Below, in pieces: positions 7,232 to 9,834 of a DNA stretch of 9,834 nucleotides (positions within the stretch are counted from its first letter, which is position 1; the number at the start of each line of letters is the position of its first letter). This stretch comes from Kriegella sp965368185. Lineage in GTDB: Bacteria > Bacteroidota > Bacteroidia > Flavobacteriales > Flavobacteriaceae. The notes beneath the pieces were generated by a model. It saw nothing but the letters and a program-made list of their open reading frames with translations. It made no database searches and was not told where the DNA came from. The position numbers and the translations under genes were made by a program. Where the stretch lies: positions 1 through 9,834 of the forward strand of contig CBDULZ010000143.1 in assembly GCA_965368185.1 (NCBI GenBank), in the 5' to 3' direction.

Positions 7232-7234
7232 CAA

Positions 7235-8503
7235 ATGAATGTAGACTCTGGCAGAATACCTGTTTTTAGTATTATGTTTTTTATAATACTATTTCTGATT
7301 ATAGGGTGCCAAAAGCTGAAAACGGAAAATTACCCCGATTCAGTACATAACCCTGAATCTCCATTAATGCTTCAAGGAGATTGGTTTGATAATCCGCATG
7401 ACATAAAGTTTAATTTACTACCAAAAATTCCGTATGAACATGTGGTTGTCAGTAATGTTCAAGACGATGGGGATAATTCTGAGTATACCTTTTCAGGACA
7501 CACTTTAAAAGGGGGTGTTAATCAGCACAATTATTTGACTTTCCACGCGAATAAATTTTGGCTCATGTGGAGTGATGGTCCCGGTGTTGAGGATCGGGTG
7601 GGGCAAGTGGTGAAATATGCCACAAGTTCGGATGGGCTCGAATGGACCGAGCCTATGATGTTAACGCCTTATCCTCCGAATTCAGGCCCTTCCTCAGAAT
7701 TTTACAATACTAGAAACCCTAAAGGAATGCGATGGATATCGAGAGGTTTTTGGCATTATAACGGAGATTTTTTAGCATTGGCCTCTTTAGACGAGGCAGC
7801 CGGTTTTTTTGGGCCGAGTTTGGAATTAAGGGCTTTCAAGTGGGACGAGGTTGGCGAAACTTGGAAGGATGATGGCTTAATTATGGATAATGCCATCAAT
7901 AATTTTCCACCTAAAAAAATTCCTTCTGGAGAACTTATGATGTCGCGAAGAGCCTATGACTACAAAGATAAAGGAGTGGATTTTATGGTCGGAGGAATCG
8001 ACGGAAAGGACAGTTGGACGGTTTTTCCCGTTTTGGGTACGAATAGTGAATTAGCGGCGGAGGAGCCCTATTGGTGGGTACTCCCCGATGAAAAAAACCT
8101 GATGGCACTATTTCGTGATAATCGACAAAGCGGCTATTTATATCGGGCGTTTTCCACAGATAACGGACGTAGTTGGTCGAAACCCGTACAAACCAATTTT
8201 CCTGATGCCCGATCAAAGTTCCATGGTCTGCGATTAAGCAATGGAAAATATGTATTGGTGTCAAATCCACACCCTAAGAAAAGAGATCCTATTGCATTGT
8301 CAATCAGCGATGACGGGATGGTCTTTACCAAAATGGGGTATTTGATGGGAGGGCGACAAATCGATTACCCGAATGTTATTGAGCACGATGGTTATATTTT
8401 AATTGCCTTTGCAGGATCGACAAAGCAGAAGATAGAAGTCTTAAAAATTCAAATTTCTGATTTGGATAAATTGGATATGTCTGAATATGTGAATCAATTA
8501 TGA
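7235..8503 (+). CDS. Sialidase-like (BNR/Asp-box) beta-propeller lipoprotein
   Basis: 422-residue exported protein. A hydrophobic segment (about 9-23) ends in the lipobox LIIGC with Cys25 as the lipidation site, so membrane anchoring, possibly at the cell surface, is predicted. The mature part has Asp-box repeats typical of sialidase-type propellers: SSDGLEW (131-137), the full consensus STDNGRSW (307-314), and SDDGMVF (358-364). The stretch around KFHGLRLSNGKYVLVSNP resembles the BNR_2 group annotated as exo-alpha-sialidases. No FRIP motif is visible, and the three arginines that bind sialic acid carboxylate cannot be assigned with confidence, so the activity could be another glycosidase or glycan binding. 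It lies 125 bp after the GNAT gene and appears more AT-rich than genes 73-4902. Substrate unknown. Confidence 0.85.
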   Translation: MNVDSGRIPVFSIMFFIILFLIIGCQKLKTENYPDSVHNPESPLMLQGDWFDNPHDIKFNLLPKIPYEHVVVSNVQDDGDNSEYTFSGHTLKGGVNQHNYLTFHANKFWLMWSDGPGVEDRVGQVVKYATSSDGLEWTEPMMLTPYPPNSGPSSEFYNTRNPKGMRWISRGFWHYNGDFLALASLDEAAGFFGPSLELRAFKWDEVGETWKDDGLIMDNAINNFPPKKIPSGELMMSRRAYDYKDKGVDFMVGGIDGKDSWTVFPVLGTNSELAAEEPYWWVLPDEKNLMALFRDNRQSGYLYRAFSTDNGRSWSKPVQTNFPDARSKFHGLRLSNGKYVLVSNPHPKKRDPIALSISDDGMVFTKMGYLMGGRQIDYPNVIEHDGYILIAFAGSTKQKIEVLKIQISDLDKLDMSEYVNQL

Positions 8504-8556
8504 GATAAGAAGCAATAAGGTTAAATTTTAATTGAAAAGGTTTGTTGAGGAATACA

Positions 8557-8658
8557 ATGGAATCCACCACCGAATTATACGAAAAGGAGAAAACATACCA
8601 CATTAGATGCCAATTTATAAAAGAGAACATACGAAAAATAAGGGAAGGGGCCTTCTGA
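8557..8658 (+). CDS. Doubtful small ORF (33 aa), unrecognised
   Basis: The ORF starts MESTTELYEKEK and ends IRKIREGAF. GAGG at 8547-8550 gives it a plausible ribosome-binding site. The composition is charged (Glu, Lys, Arg) and helix-prone, with no signal peptide or membrane segment. The same frame continues beyond the TGA (8656-8658) for 44 sense codons to a TAA at 8791-8793, so it may be a decayed or interrupted gene of about 77 codons, or simply chance. No family is recognised. Confidence 0.2.
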   Translation: MESTTELYEKEKTYHIRCQFIKENIRKIREGAF

Positions 8659-8730
8659 AAGTACACTCAGGTTTTATTTAAAGGGAGTCTGGTATACGGT
8701 TTTTTTGCCTTTAACATAGGCACAAGTGTT

Positions 8731-8762
8731 CGGATAAGCAGAATAACCTCTAACCATATCCG
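8731..8762. repeat. Inverted repeat CGGATA-N20-TATCCG
   Basis: Two 6-base arms are perfect reverse complements separated by 20 bases, upstream of the AraC-family gene. The spacing of about 26 bp between arm starts would allow a dimeric regulator to bind, but arms this short occur by chance. Confidence 0.2.
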
Positions 8763-8883
8763 TATATTAGTCAAATCGCACACCTATTATTAACAACAAG
8801 CCATTTACAACAAACGGGAAAACTTGCCGGTCTGAATAACATACCTGACATATCATTTCAAAGCGAGGACGACGAAAAAGAAT

Positions 8884-8911
8884 TCGAGCTTATTAGTTTA
8901 TCGAGCTTATT
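8884..8911 (+). repeat. 11-bp direct repeat TCGAGCTTATT, two copies
   Basis: TCGAGCTTATT occurs at 8884-8894 and 8901-8911 with a 6-base spacer, period 17 bp. The second copy ends 7 bases before the ATG at 8919. Either it is an operator-like pair in a leader, or it is coincidental sequence inside the N-terminal coding part of the regulator, where the two copies are read in different frames. Confidence 0.45.
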
Positions 8912-8918
8912 CGCAAAA

Positions 8919-9695
8919 ATGAAGGCGGGTGTAGACCATGATCCCAACTTGCCTCATAGGGTCGGTTTTTTTATTTTGTTGATTGTGACCAATGGTACCG
9001 GAAGCCATAACATCGACCTGATCGAATATCCATTAAAAAAAGGTACGGTATTAAAGATAGCGAAAGGACAAGTACATGCTTTTGTAGAAAATGCCGGTTA
9101 TGACGGATTCCTCATAGTTTTTACTGAGGAATTTGTTCTTAACTACTTTTCGAAATCGTCCATTGAGTTTATATCCCATCTTTACAACTACCATATTAGT
9201 AATGCCGCGGTTGATGGCAGTAATTTTAATGAGCCGTTTATCGAACAGCTTATGATAGAACTTAAAACGGAAAATACCTATGCCCAAAAGAATATTGTGG
9301 CCACAATGCTCGAATTATATTTACTAAGGTTAGAACGTTTTTCGCAAACGGATGATATACCAAAACAGCACCAAAAGCATTATCCGTTGTTTCTCGAGTT
9401 TAAGAATTTGGTAGAAACACAATATGTTACCACCCGAAATGTAAAGGACTATGCGGATAGATTACATATTTCTACCAAACATTTGAACCAAATTGTCAAA
9501 GAATTTACCTTGAACACCGCCAAACATTTTATTGATGATTTTGTAATCCTTGAAATTAAAAGGACCATTGCAAGCACCAATAACAGTTTAAAGGAAATCG
9601 GTTTTACAGTGGGTTTCGATGAGGTAACCAATTTCACCAAATTCTTCAAAAAACATACGGGTACTACACCAAAACAGTTCAAAACCGGATTATAA
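8919..9695 (+). CDS. AraC-family transcriptional regulator (start probably further upstream)
   Basis: 258 residues from the first ATG. The N-terminal half is the cupin-like AraC ligand-binding domain: the family motif HDPNLPHRVGFF (residues 7-18), then a Gly-Ser-His turn and KIAKGQVHAF. The C-terminal half is the double helix-turn-helix: first helix pair in VKDYADRLHISTKHLNQIV (about 175-193), second in LKEIGFTVGFDEVTNFTKFF, closing with GTTPKQFK. Family members usually have about 25-30 residues before the DxxxPHR motif. The frame is open upstream to 8754 and encodes a plausible start of that domain (IPDISFQSEDDEKEFELISL), but contains no ATG, GTG or TTG. A CTG at 8832-8834 is the only near-standard candidate. 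It probably controls neighbouring genes, perhaps the gene starting at 9796 or the operon upstream; sugar or glycan products are common ligands for such regulators. Confidence 0.9.
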   Translation: MKAGVDHDPNLPHRVGFFILLIVTNGTGSHNIDLIEYPLKKGTVLKIAKGQVHAFVENAGYDGFLIVFTEEFVLNYFSKSSIEFISHLYNYHISNAAVDGSNFNEPFIEQLMIELKTENTYAQKNIVATMLELYLLRLERFSQTDDIPKQHQKHYPLFLEFKNLVETQYVTTRNVKDYADRLHISTKHLNQIVKEFTLNTAKHFIDDFVILEIKRTIASTNNSLKEIGFTVGFDEVTNFTKFFKKHTGTTPKQFKTGL

Positions 9696-9795
9696 CGGTT
9701 TCGTTCCCACATTTACCATTATTTCCCGACGATTTACCTACCTGATTATTCCGTATTGGGCCAATTTTGTACCAAACTTTAAAATCAAGAAAAAA

Positions 9796-9834
9796 ATGAA
9801 AACAAAATTAACTACACTTATTTGTCTTGCACTA
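9796..9834 (+). CDS. N-terminus of an exported protein (3' partial)
   Basis: Thirteen codons (MKTKLTTLICLAL) run off the end of the window. Two lysines followed by a hydrophobic run are typical of a Sec signal peptide. An A-rich leader (AAGAAAAAA) precedes the ATG, as is common in Bacteroidota. It lies 100 bp after the AraC-family stop on the same strand. The product cannot be identified; exported proteins downstream of such regulators are often outer-membrane or glycan-degrading components, but nothing here shows that. Confidence 0.6.
   Translation, partial: MKTKLTTLICLAL

Larger units (their letters stand above)
8504..8918. other. 415-bp gap: doubtful small ORF, dyad, and likely uncalled N-terminus of the regulator
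   Basis: No recognised gene starts and ends here. Contents: a 33-codon + strand ORF (8557-8658) with GAGG 6 bp before its ATG; a widely spaced inverted repeat CGGATA (8731-8736) / TATCCG (8757-8762); an open frame from 8754 that joins the AraC-family gene without a stop; and a perfect 11-base direct repeat just before 8919. No convincing terminator follows the lipoprotein gene and no TAnnTTTG box was found. Confidence 0.6.

Noticed and set aside
8376..8666. 96-codon minus-strand ORF overlapping the end of the lipoprotein gene
   Set aside because: It overlaps a well-supported gene, has no recognisable domain, and is best explained as a shadow frame of AT-rich sequence.
9682..9701. AAACCG / CGGTTT hairpin spanning the regulator's stop codon
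   Set aside because: Six-base stem with an 8-base loop and no following T-tract; part lies inside coding sequence. Not supported as a terminator.

Overview
The window looks like chromosomal DNA of a marine-type Flavobacteriia/Bacteroidota bacterium. The grounds are protein-level similarity to Bacteroidota families, A-rich leaders with few strong Shine-Dalgarno sites, moderate-to-low GC, and one perfect match to the Bacteroidota -7 promoter element (TAnnTTTG). This is inference from style; no marker gene is present. All supported genes lie on the + strand. I saw no tRNA, rRNA, CRISPR array, insertion sequence or integration site.

Layout. (1) 2-76: C-terminal tail of an unidentified gene whose stop overlaps the next start in an ATGA junction. 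(2) 73-6188: a likely catabolic operon. It encodes a Tat-exported Gfo/Idh/MocA oxidoreductase, an Nramp-fold transporter lacking the usual metal ligands, an NAD-dependent epimerase/dehydratase-like protein with YxxxC in place of YxxxK, a DapA/NanA-superfamily aldolase-like protein with a Schiff-base lysine but no GTTGE motif, and an M20-family amidohydrolase with complete metal ligands. (3) 6216-7109: a probable double-GNAT acetyltransferase, 27 bp after the amidohydrolase. (4) 7235-8503: a lipoprotein with Asp-box (BNR) repeats, related to sialidase-type beta-propellers. (5) 8504-8918: a long leader or gap with a doubtful small ORF and the probable missing N-terminus of the next gene. (6) 8919-9695: an AraC-family regulator. 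(7) 9796-9834: the first 13 codons of a signal-peptide-bearing protein.

How they may work together (inference): a surface lipoprotein binds or cleaves a glycan or glycoconjugate. A Tat-exported oxidoreductase acts on the product outside the cytoplasm, and the Nramp-fold carrier imports a substrate or ion. The amidohydrolase, dehydrogenase/epimerase-like protein and aldolase-like protein then process an N-acylated or keto-acid compound. The substrate cannot be read from sequence. The most notable point is that three adjacent proteins (transporter, SDR, aldolase-like) each keep their fold signatures but have altered key motifs. This suggests a specialised, co-inherited pathway rather than housekeeping metal uptake or lysine/sialic acid metabolism.
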